Assembly: GCA_021777365.1 (NCBI GenBank) | Contig: JAJYDP010000376.1 | Span: forward strand, 1-5,463 | Reading direction: 5' to 3' | DNA from: Chloroflexota bacterium | GTDB taxonomy: Bacteria; Chloroflexota; Limnocylindria; Limnocylindrales; CSP1-4 | Length of the DNA: 5,463 nucleotides | Shown here: positions 1 to 5,342 of the stretch, one piece after another | Position numbering within the stretch: position 1 is the first letter of the stretch | How the letters are laid out: every line of letters begins with the position of its first letter | Translations under genes and position numbers: made by a program | Notes under the pieces: generated by a model | The model's database searches: none | The model's input: the letters and a program-made list of their open reading frames with translations, nothing else | What the model was told of the DNA's origin: nothing

Positions 1-549
1 CGGGAGACGTGGGGCGTGCTGCGCGAGCTGCGCGAGGGCGGTACCACGATCCTGCTCACCACGCACCTGCTCGACGAGGCAGAGGCGCTGGCGGACCGGG
101 TCGCGATCATCGACCGCGGACGCCTGGTCGCGCTGGGCACGCCGGTCGAGTTGCGCCGGGGGCTGGGGGTAGCACGCCCGGTGCCCGGCGTTCCCGCGGC
201 CGGCGAGCTCTCGGCGGCCTCCAGCGCCGTCGAGCCCGTGTCCGTGCCGGCCGAGCCCACACCCGGGCCTGCCGGGCCGCTGGTCGACCTGCGCGAGGTC
301 CGCCTGGAGCTGCCCGCGCCCCTCGACGCGGAGCGACTCGCCCAGGTCGGCCGGCTCCCGACGGTCCAGGCACTGCGCGTCGACCGGCCGGGCGTCTACG
401 TGCTGCGCACCGCGTCCGCCGGCGACCTCCTGGTGGAGCTCAGCACCTGGTTGCTCACGGTCGGCATCGAGCCCCTCGCGATCCGGGTCGGGCAGGGCAG
501 CCTGGAGGACGTGTTCCTGCGGCTGGTGGGCGAAGGGGGCGCGTCGTGA
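1..549 (+). CDS. ABC transporter ATP-binding protein, DrrA-like (5' partial)
   Basis: This is the C-terminal 182 residues of an ATPase that would power export by the membrane protein encoded next. The Walker A, signature and Walker B motifs lie outside the window. What remains starts just before the switch (H-loop) histidine, residue 22 in ILLTTHLLDEAEALADR, followed by VAIIDRGRLVALGTPVEL, which is typical of the DrrA/CcmA-type family (drug, lipid or polyketide exporters). Residues about 56-93 form a Pro/Ala/Val-rich stretch. After it comes a small alpha/beta domain ending in SLEDVFLRL (residues 167-175), the usual C-terminal signature of these ATPases (DUF4162-like region). The TGA stop overlaps the GTG start of the permease gene, so the two are translationally coupled. 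Family assignment is firm; the substrate cannot be told. Confidence 0.95.
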   Translation, partial: RETWGVLRELREGGTTILLTTHLLDEAEALADRVAIIDRGRLVALGTPVELRRGLGVARPVPGVPAAGELSAASSAVEPVSVPAEPTPGPAGPLVDLREVRLELPAPLDAERLAQVGRLPTVQALRVDRPGVYVLRTASAGDLLVELSTWLLTVGIEPLAIRVGQGSLEDVFLRLVGEGGAS

Positions 550-1304
550 GCGCAGCACAGGCGTGGCGGGCGTTCCTGGCGCAGGCGCGCGTCGAGCTGC
601 TCCTGACCACGCGGCGCGGCGAGAACCTGCTGGTGACACTGGCGATCCCGCTGCTGCTGCTCGTGTTCTTCTCGACCGTGCCGCTGCTGCCCCCGCCCTC
701 GTGGGGCGGGCGCCAGATCGACCAGGTGGTGCCGGGCATCCTCGCGCTGGCGATCGTGTCGACCGGGCTGGTCTCCCTGGGGATCGCGACGGCGTTCGAG
801 CGCGCGTACGGCGTGCTGAAACGACTCGGCGGGTCGCCGCTCCCCCGCCCCGCACTGCTGGCCGCGAAGACCCTCGCGGTGGTGGTGACCGAGATCGTCC
901 AGGTGGTGCTGATCGCCGCGGTGGGGGCGATCCTCGGGTGGGCGCCGCCCGGTGGGATCGTCCCGGGCGTCCTGGCCGCGCTGCCGTGGCTGCTGCTGGG
1001 CTCCATCGCCTTCTGCGCGCTGGGGCTGCTTCTGGCGGGCCTGCTGCGGGCCGAAGCGGTGCTGGCGGTGGCCAACGGGCTGTACCTGGTCTTCCTGCTG
1101 CTGGGCGGCATCATCATCCCGCTCGACCACCTGCCCCAGGCGATCGCGGTCCCGGCGTCCCTGCTGCCGCCGGCCCAGCTGGCGGGGCTGCTGCGGGGGA
1201 CACTCGAGCCGGGTGGGGTCGTCGATCCGATCCAGGCCGCGGCGCTGGCGGCCTGGGCGGTGGCGCTGGTCGCGGCCACGCTGCTGACGTTCCGGACCGA
1301 GTAG
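546..1304 (+). CDS. ABC-2 type transporter permease, DrrB-like
   Basis: A 252-residue integral membrane protein, the channel half of an exporter driven by the ATPase encoded upstream. The GTG start overlaps the preceding TGA (GTGA) and has a purine-rich ribosome site, GAAGGGGG at 532-539, six bases upstream. Six hydrophobic segments can be read at roughly residues 27-45, 62-83, 105-129, 138-164, 166-189 and 229-248, the standard ABC-2 permease topology. Between segments 2 and 3 lies FERAYGVLKRLGGSPLPR, the cytoplasmic E-R-x-x-G-x-L-K-R-L motif of this family, which contacts the ATPase. Segment 5 ends in LLGGIIIPLDHLP, matching the usual FLSGIFFPxxxLP pattern. The length is normal for the family and the C-terminus (LLTFRTE) ends naturally. 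The substrate is unknown; DrrB-like members export antibiotics, lipids or polyketides. Confidence 0.95.
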   Translation: MSAAQAWRAFLAQARVELLLTTRRGENLLVTLAIPLLLLVFFSTVPLLPPPSWGGRQIDQVVPGILALAIVSTGLVSLGIATAFERAYGVLKRLGGSPLPRPALLAAKTLAVVVTEIVQVVLIAAVGAILGWAPPGGIVPGVLAALPWLLLGSIAFCALGLLLAGLLRAEAVLAVANGLYLVFLLLGGIIIPLDHLPQAIAVPASLLPPAQLAGLLRGTLEPGGVVDPIQAAALAAWAVALVAATLLTFRTE

Positions 1305-1310
1305 GGGTCC

Positions 1311-1356
1311 GGCAGGCGGCGCCGGACGGGCAGGCGGCGCCGGACGGGCAGGCGGC
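1311..1356. repeat. 18-bp direct tandem repeat, 2.6 copies
   Basis: The unit GGCAGGCGGCGCCGGACG occurs twice without a mismatch (1311-1328 and 1329-1346), and the first 10 bases occur a third time (1347-1356). The array begins seven bases after the permease stop codon. It is too short to be a CRISPR. It looks like slippage of a GC-rich 3' untranslated segment; any function is unknown. Confidence 0.9.
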
Positions 1357-1418
1357 ACGGGGCGCCAAGCCACGGGTGCCTGGTCACGCGCGACGTTGCC
1401 ATGGGAGCCGGCATAAGA

Positions 1419-1452
1419 GAACGACCCCGGGAGGCGGGTCCCAGGGTCGTTC
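1419..1452 (-). terminator. Hairpin terminator of the tRNA gene, probably also of the convergent ABC operon
   Basis: Read on the minus strand, GAACGACCC (outer arm, 9 bp) pairs with GGGTCGTTC, followed by a T.G wobble and an inner GGGA/TCCC 4-bp stem around a 6-base CCCGCC loop. The tail is TCTTATG, a weak T-rich run. The hairpin lies 15 bases past the tRNA 3' end. On the plus strand the wobble becomes a C-A mismatch and no T run follows. It is therefore better suited to minus-strand transcripts, though it may also stop transcripts from the ABC operon. Confidence 0.75.
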
Positions 1453-1467
1453 GGTCGGTATGCGAAT

Positions 1468-1542
1468 TGGTTGCGGGGGACGGATTCGAACCGCCGACCT
1501 TCGGGTTATGAGCCCGACGAGCTGCCGCTGCTCCACCCCGCG
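1468..1542 (-). tRNA. Initiator tRNA-fMet (anticodon CAT), CCA encoded
   Basis: The minus strand folds into a complete 75-nt cloverleaf. The acceptor stem CGCGGGG/CCCCGCA carries the unpaired C1-A72 that marks bacterial initiator tRNAs. The D stem is GAGC/GCTC. The anticodon stem TCGGG/CCCGA has three consecutive G-C pairs next to the loop CTCATAA (anticodon CAT), another initiator hallmark. The variable loop is AGGTC. The T stem GGCGG/CCGTC contains one G.T pair and flanks TTCGAAT. A discriminator A is followed by a genome-encoded CCA (1468-1470). Together the C1-A72 mismatch and the G-C-rich anticodon stem distinguish it from elongator tRNA-Met and tRNA-Ile2. Its role is to start translation as formyl-Met-tRNA. 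Confidence 0.97.
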
Positions 1543-1549
1543 ATCACGG

Positions 1550-1578
1550 ACTATACGCCGCCAGGCAGGTGCGGTCAA
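1550..1578 (-). promoter_or_regulatory. Sigma70-type promoter of tRNA-fMet
   Basis: On the minus strand a -35 box TTGACC (1573-1578) and a -10 box TATAGT (1550-1555) are separated by exactly 17 bases. Each differs from the consensus at one position. The -10 box ends seven bases before the first tRNA nucleotide, so transcription should begin within 0-3 bases of the mature 5' end. This is the best promoter match in the window and is correctly placed for the tRNA. Confidence 0.85.
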
Positions 1579-1616
1579 ACGCAGGGCGCCAGCGCGGCCG
1601 CGTCGAGGGCCGGGCG

Positions 1617-2489
1617 CTAGGCGCCGAGTTCGTCTCGCAGAGGCGTCGCCACCTCGTCGGCGAGCAGGCGGAGCCCCTCCGGGCCGCCCCTCGGGTCGAC
1701 GTAGAACACCAGGTGGTCGCAGCCCGCACGGGCGACCTCGCGGCCGTACTCGAGCGCCGCCTGGCGCTCATCGCGGGTCCCGCCCACCCGACGCTGGACC
1801 GAGACCTCGATCGTCGACCGGTCGCGCCCGGCCATCTCGCACGCGCGATCGAGCGCCCGGAGCTTGCCGGAGAACTCCTCGACGGGGCCACCCGAGTAGT
1901 TCCAGCCGTCGGCGTAGTTGGCGACGAGGCGCATCCCGACCCGCTCGCCCTGCGTCCCGAGCCAGATCGGCGGCCCGCCCGGTGTCCGGGGCGGCGGATC
2001 GTTCCGCGCGTGGGCGAGGCGATACGGTGGCGCGTCGACACTCGCCCCGCCCACCTCGCCGCTCGGCCCCTCGCCGGGAGGCGGCCACACCGCGGCCTCG
2101 GGTGCGAACAGCGCGCGGATGACCCGGAGGCCAGCCTCGAGCTCCCGGAGCCGCACGGGCACGGGATCGAACGGGAAGCCGTATCCCTGCATCTCCGGCT
2201 CGTACCACCCGGCGCCCAGCCCCAGCACGAACCGGCCGTTCGTGGCGTGATCCATGGCCGTGGCCATCTTTGCCACCAGCCCGGGATGCCGGTACGGGTT
2301 GGCGAGCACGAGGTGGCCGATCTGCTTGTCAGGGACGTGATGGGCGAGCAGGGCCAGGACGGTCCACCCTTCGAAGCACGCGCCGTCGCCGTCCACCGGG
2401 TAGAGGTGATCGAACGTCAACCATAAGGTTCTCCATCCAGGGCCTGCCCGTGTCAGGTCGCGCCTCGGCGGTTCGCCAGCTGCTGCCAC
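1617..2489 (-). CDS. LLM-class F420-dependent oxidoreductase with missing or frameshifted N-terminus
   Basis: A luciferase-like monooxygenase fold (TIM barrel) protein of the F420-type oxidoreductase group, close in pattern to the TIGR03560-like family. Such enzymes transfer hydride between F420 (or flavin) and an unknown substrate in the cytoplasm. Recognisable blocks, numbered from a GTG at 2489, are WLTFDHLYPVDGDG (23-36), FEGWTVLALLA (39-49), LANPYRHPGLVAKMATAMDH (62-81), GRFVLGLGAGWYEPE (85-99), GGPPIWLGTQGE (171-182) and RLVANYADGWN (187-197). The C-terminus looks complete. The usual start, a first beta strand plus a helix of about 25 residues before the LW..DH motif, is absent in this frame. 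The 20 or so residues after GTG 2489 resemble nothing I know, and that GTG has only a weak ribosome site. The frame stays open upstream without a start codon up to the neighbour's terminator. The gene could be N-terminally truncated, frameshifted or mis-started. Family call firm; start uncertain; possibly a pseudogene. Confidence 0.85.
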   Translation of the reverse strand: MAAAGEPPRRDLTRAGPGWRTLWLTFDHLYPVDGDGACFEGWTVLALLAHHVPDKQIGHLVLANPYRHPGLVAKMATAMDHATNGRFVLGLGAGWYEPEMQGYGFPFDPVPVRLRELEAGLRVIRALFAPEAAVWPPPGEGPSGEVGGASVDAPPYRLAHARNDPPPRTPGGPPIWLGTQGERVGMRLVANYADGWNYSGGPVEEFSGKLRALDRACEMAGRDRSTIEVSVQRRVGGTRDERQAALEYGREVARAGCDHLVFYVDPRGGPEGLRLLADEVATPLRDELGA

Positions 2490-2551
2490 GGCCCCGATGC
2501 CGAGAGCGCTCGCCGGGCAGACACGGTCCGGCGGCTTCCACCCCCATATGG

Positions 2552-2588
2552 CAGGGCCCGCGCCGTCCGAGGACGGTCGCGGGCCCTG
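2552..2588 (-). terminator. Strong perfect hairpin downstream of the choice-of-anchor gene
   Basis: CAGGGCCCGCG (2552-2562) pairs with CGCGGGCCCTG (2578-2588), an 11-bp GC-rich stem. After a single unpaired base at 2577, CCGTC/GACGG continues it as five more pairs around a 4-base CGAG loop. It lies 24 bases past the stop codon at 2613. No T-run follows on either strand, so it would be an intrinsic-like terminator without a U-tract or a 3'-end stabiliser. It separates the secreted protein gene from the oxidoreductase gene. Confidence 0.75.
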
Positions 2589-2612
2589 AGAAACGCTGGG
2601 GTAGTGGTGCGG

Positions 2613-3335
2613 CTACGACCCGATCGGGACCGCCCCATTGGTCGCGTAAAAGCTGACGCAGGCGCCCTGGTTCTTGAAGGGCACCCCGGAGTTGTCGACC
2701 ATGGATTTCCACCCGCCGTCCTTGCACTGGGCGCCGGTCGCACTGGTCAACAGCGTGACGGTGACGTTGTCCAGCGCAGGACCGCAGTTGGACGTGTTCC
2801 CCGGGTCGGCGGCGAAAACGAGCGTCGTGCTGCTAGCCGTCGCCGTGAACGAGTATTCCTCGGACACCCACCCCATGTTGGTGGTGGTCGTCGCGCTCGT
2901 GTTAGTGAAGCTGTACGACGCCGCCGACGTTCCCGTCGCGCTGACCCACAGGGTCTTCGTGGCCGGGCCACACATCGGATTGCCGGCGAGATAGAACTGG
3001 ACGGCGTAGGTGCTGTTGGGCGACGTGTCGAAGGTCTGGCTGATCGACCCGACCGTCGAACCGGGCGGCGAGCCGTTCATGTCGAGGCTCATCGAGTCGT
3101 CCTCGGCCGTCCAGTAGGTGCTGATCCAGTCGACGGAGCCGGCGGTGACGGTCCAGCCCGTGATGGCCCCGGCGTTCGCGGTTCCCGCCGCGAGCGTCTC
3201 GAAGCCGGATCCGCCGTTCACAAACGTTCCGCTCTCGAAGCTGCCGTTGGTGAAGCCGGCCGCTAGCGCGGAGCCGGCCAGCGCGACCGACGCCACCACC
3301 GCGAGCGCCGCGCCAACCATGGATCGTCTCTTCAC
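2613..3335 (-). CDS. Secreted choice-of-anchor C family protein with Cys-containing C-terminal mini-domain
   Basis: A 240-residue exported protein. The GTG at 3335 is chosen because AGGAGG lies nine bases upstream and because it puts a classic signal peptide at the N-terminus: VKRRS, a hydrophobic run VGAALAVVASVALA, then probable cleavage after SALA (residue 25). Residues 28-193 match the choice-of-anchor C (DUF642-like) beta-sandwich. Landmarks are NGSFESG (30-36), ITGWTVTAGSVDWISTYW (58-75), GSISQTFDTSPNSTYAVQF (96-114), LAGNP with Cys122, NMGWVSEEYSFTA (153-165), and Cys184 in NCGPALDNVTV (183-193). The family is extracellular and probably carbohydrate- or surface-associated; no catalytic role is known. 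The tail (201-240) holds C204-K-D-G-G-W and F-K-N-Q-G-A-C226-V-S-F, probably a disulfide-closed mini-domain. There is no PEP-CTERM, LPXTG or C-terminal helix. A longer start at 3425 would bury the signal peptide and is rejected. Confidence 0.88.
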   Translation of the reverse strand: MKRRSMVGAALAVVASVALAGSALAAGFTNGSFESGTFVNGGSGFETLAAGTANAGAITGWTVTAGSVDWISTYWTAEDDSMSLDMNGSPPGSTVGSISQTFDTSPNSTYAVQFYLAGNPMCGPATKTLWVSATGTSAASYSFTNTSATTTTNMGWVSEEYSFTATASSTTLVFAADPGNTSNCGPALDNVTVTLLTSATGAQCKDGGWKSMVDNSGVPFKNQGACVSFYATNGAVPIGS

Positions 3336-3726
3336 GAAGGCTTGCCTCCTGCCCTGCAGAGTGAGCGGGCGGGTCGGTCTCGCCAGTGGCTCAGCGCGGT
3401 CCTGGCGGCCGAGATCTCGGACCACGCCTCATCGCCCCCCGTCGGAGTGTCCATTGTAAGCAGACCGGCAAGGCGCAGCGCCGTTGATTCCGGCGTTCGG
3501 TGCGTTGGTGCACCGGATCCCGTCGGGGACACGGCCAGGCTCGGCGCCGCAGGGACGAACGCCAGGTCGGGACGACCATCCACGGCACGCGCCCCACATG
3601 GCCCGTCGGCAGCCCGTGTCGATAAGGCAGCCCCGCCGCGGTGCGTGATCCGTGTGGCGGGGAATCCCGGCCCGGGCCGGCCCAGAAGGAGGTGCTTGCA
3701 GGTCAGCCACCGGGGACCGTGGGGAG
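3336..3726. other. Gene-free region upstream of the choice-of-anchor gene
   Basis: I see no credible gene in these 390 bases. The open frames are Arg/Pro/Gly-rich and lack family motifs. The stretch should carry the promoter and 5' leader of the minus-strand gene at 3335. The only -10-like hexamer I find is TACAAT on the minus strand (3453-3458), with no good -35 at 16-18 bases; if used, it would give a leader of about 110 bases. Perfect palindromes are CCGAGATCTCGG (3409-3420) and CCGGCCCGGGCCGG (3667-3680). CCCCGCC (3631-3637) and GGCGGGG (3656-3662) could form a 7-bp hairpin. I recognise no riboswitch. Confidence 0.6.
3345..3350 (-). promoter_or_regulatory. Ribosome binding site that fixes the start of the choice-of-anchor gene
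   Basis: The minus strand reads AGGAGG followed by nine bases and then the GTG at 3335. It is the best Shine-Dalgarno match among the minus-strand genes here. It selects this GTG over an upstream in-frame GTG at 3425 and a downstream ATG at 3320. Confidence 0.85.
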
Positions 3727-3769
3727 GGAGGGGCAGATTAGATGCCGTGTCAGTCCGCCCTGCCCCTCC
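3727..3769 (-). terminator. Inverted repeat downstream of the TadG-like gene
   Basis: GGAGGGGCAG (3727-3736) and CTGCCCCTCC (3760-3769) are perfect 10-bp complements separated by 23 bases. The hairpin lies 25 bases after the stop at 3795, nearly the same spacing as the hairpin behind the choice-of-anchor gene. No T-run follows on the minus strand (CTCCCC). The long loop weakens the case for a simple intrinsic terminator. Confidence 0.55.
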
Positions 3770-3794
3770 GTTTGGAGCAGTTGGCGGAGGAAGC

Positions 3795-5342
3795 CTACTG
3801 CACGAGCCCGACGCCGGACAGTTGGTAGAACTGGCTGCCGTTGTAGCTGACGGTCATCGTGCCGCTGTTGCCCGTGATCTTGAACTCGTCGGCGATCACC
3901 TGGGAGTTTGTGTTCGTCCCGTTGTTGCCGTTGATCTGGACGTAGCCTGACGGCTCGTAGATCGTGCCGTCGACGCTCATGTTGGCGCCGTTGCCATTGA
4001 TCACGAGATCCGGGGTGCGGCTCGCGAGCGGTGTGGTCGTCGGCGACATCGAGAGCGTGCGGTCCTGGAAGACGACGAGACCGTCCCACAGCGTCCCCAT
4101 CTCCAGTGGATCGAGCTGCACGATCGTGCTTGAGCCCATGAACGAGATGGGTTGCAGGCAGTCGACCGACGGGTTCGGCGCCGTCCCTGCGGCGCACTGG
4201 CTGGCGAAGACGGCGTCCTGCGTGTTGTAGAGGAGGACGCCGTCACCGCCCGGATCAGGGTTCGGGTCGCATATCGTGCCCCCGGCGCTCACCGAGCAGA
4301 CCGAAGCGCTCGTGCCGTTCGCGCTGAAGCCGCCGCCCCCCAGGTAGTAGATGCCCGGCTCTAGATAGATTGAGCCGCCCTGGACCTTGATCCCGCCAGG
4401 ATAGTAGCCGGGGAAGAGTCGCCAGGTGGTGCCGGCATAGCTGCTGGTGAACTGGCAGGTCGCGGGGTTCGCCGCGCTGGCGGCGGCGCTTCCGCCCGGG
4501 CAGCCCGGCGGGATGGGCAACGTCGTCCCGGCGACCTCAACCGCCGGCAACGGTGCGGCCGGCACGGGGGGCGGAGCGAGCTGTGCGAGCGGATCGGGCA
4601 GCGCCGGTGCCGGCGTCACCTGCTGGCAGTTGAGCGTCCCGCCACCACCCTGCTGGATGCCCCCTGTCACGTCGCATGCGCCGTTGGGCACGGTCACGGT
4701 CACGGTGGCCTGCCCGGTCACCTGCAGCGCGGCACTCGGGCACGACGAGTCGACCTGGATGTTCCCCCCGACGCTCAAGTCGCCCTGGCCGCTGAAGAGC
4801 GCGGAGGGACAGGCGGTCGGGTTGAGCGCGAGGAACGAGTAGGGCGGCGCGATGCCACTCTGGTTGGCGGCCACGGCCATCGCCCCGACCGGAAGGTTCG
4901 CGATGCCCAGCACGTTGCCGAACGTGGTCCCCTGCCGGGTGCCGATCTGCACCTCGATGTAGCCCGACAGGTCGGCGAACGGCGACTCGGGTCCGGGGGG
5001 AATCTTCACCGTCACGGTGCGCCCGGCGCCATCGGTCCCGCCGTTCGACCCTGTGCCGTAGCCGTTGGCGAGCGCGACCGACAGGGCCTGCGTGACCGCG
5101 TTCGGGCAGCTGCCGAGCGTTGAATCAGGCTGGCAGCCGCTGTCGGTGAGGTAGCGCGCCCCGGCGAGGGCGGCGGCATCGGCGGCGTCCTGCTGCGAGC
5201 GGCGATCGACGAGCGTCTGGCCCACGTCGAAGGCGAGCGCGGCACACGCCATCAGCACCACGAGGGCAAGGACGAAGAGCACGATGGTCTGGCCCCGCTC
5301 GCTGGAGCGCTCAGTGGTTGATGACAAGGGTCGACTCCGCAT
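3795..5342 (-). CDS. TadG-like Flp pilus-assembly protein with large exported Cys/Pro/Asn-rich domain
   Basis: A 515-residue protein anchored by one N-terminal membrane helix. Residues 15-64 (ERGQTIVLFVLALVVL, then AFDVGQTLVDRRSQQDAADA and AALAGARYL) match the putative Flp pilus-assembly TadE/G-like N-terminal domain (PF13400 type); the helix is about 19-41 and the rest would face outward. Residues 65-240 are beta-rich. A Pro-rich linker (244-280) leads to a second beta-rich part (306-502) with GGSIYLEPGIYYLGGG and Asn/Gly-rich strands such as DGTIYEPSGYVQINGN, resembling DUF7305-like exported repeats. Twelve cysteines lie outside the helix, an even number compatible with disulfides. TadG-type proteins support assembly or anchoring of Tad pili; the function of this C-terminal part is unknown. 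The ATG at 5342 overlaps the TadE-like gene by 32 bases. A TTG at 5327, with GGAG seven bases upstream, is a plausible alternative start. Confidence 0.85.
   Translation of the reverse strand: MRSRPLSSTTERSSERGQTIVLFVLALVVLMACAALAFDVGQTLVDRRSQQDAADAAALAGARYLTDSGCQPDSTLGSCPNAVTQALSVALANGYGTGSNGGTDGAGRTVTVKIPPGPESPFADLSGYIEVQIGTRQGTTFGNVLGIANLPVGAMAVAANQSGIAPPYSFLALNPTACPSALFSGQGDLSVGGNIQVDSSCPSAALQVTGQATVTVTVPNGACDVTGGIQQGGGGTLNCQQVTPAPALPDPLAQLAPPPVPAAPLPAVEVAGTTLPIPPGCPGGSAAASAANPATCQFTSSYAGTTWRLFPGYYPGGIKVQGGSIYLEPGIYYLGGGGFSANGTSASVCSVSAGGTICDPNPDPGGDGVLLYNTQDAVFASQCAAGTAPNPSVDCLQPISFMGSSTIVQLDPLEMGTLWDGLVVFQDRTLSMSPTTTPLASRTPDLVINGNGANMSVDGTIYEPSGYVQINGNNGTNTNSQVIADEFKITGNSGTMTVSYNGSQFYQLSGVGLVQ

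Noticed and set aside
1311..1356. Short tandem repeat considered as a CRISPR or an iteron origin.
   Set aside because: The units abut without spacers, there are fewer than three copies, and there are no cas or replication genes nearby.
396..1373. Long minus-strand open frames (325 and 319 residues) opposite the permease gene.
   Set aside because: They lie opposite a clear ABC permease, are low-complexity Arg/Gln/Pro- or Ser/Arg-rich, and show no recognisable domain.
1468..1542. tRNA considered as an integration (att) site for a mobile element.
   Set aside because: No integrase gene, no duplicated tRNA 3' end and no phage-like genes are visible in the window.
1384..1578. A 64-residue minus-strand open frame across the tRNA.
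   Set aside because: Its middle is simply the translated tRNA-fMet gene.
563..2122. A 519-residue plus-strand open frame crossing the permease, the tRNA and the oxidoreductase gene.
   Set aside because: It runs through a certain tRNA and two recognisable genes, and its product is Arg/Gly/Pro-rich with no family motif, typical of an off-frame reading in GC-rich DNA.
1569..2426. A 285-residue plus-strand open frame opposite the oxidoreductase gene.
   Set aside because: The minus-strand reading carries unmistakable LLM-class motifs; the plus-strand one is its antisense shadow.
3453..3458. TACAAT on the minus strand as a firm promoter of the choice-of-anchor gene.
   Set aside because: No -35 hexamer resembling TTGACA occurs at 16-18 bases, and a TG element is off by one position; kept only as a weak possibility within the gene-free region entry.
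3429..3710. A 93-residue Cys/Arg-rich minus-strand open frame in the gene-free region.
   Set aside because: It has no ribosome site and no motif; its composition is that of random GC-rich sequence. A small secreted peptide cannot be excluded but has no support.
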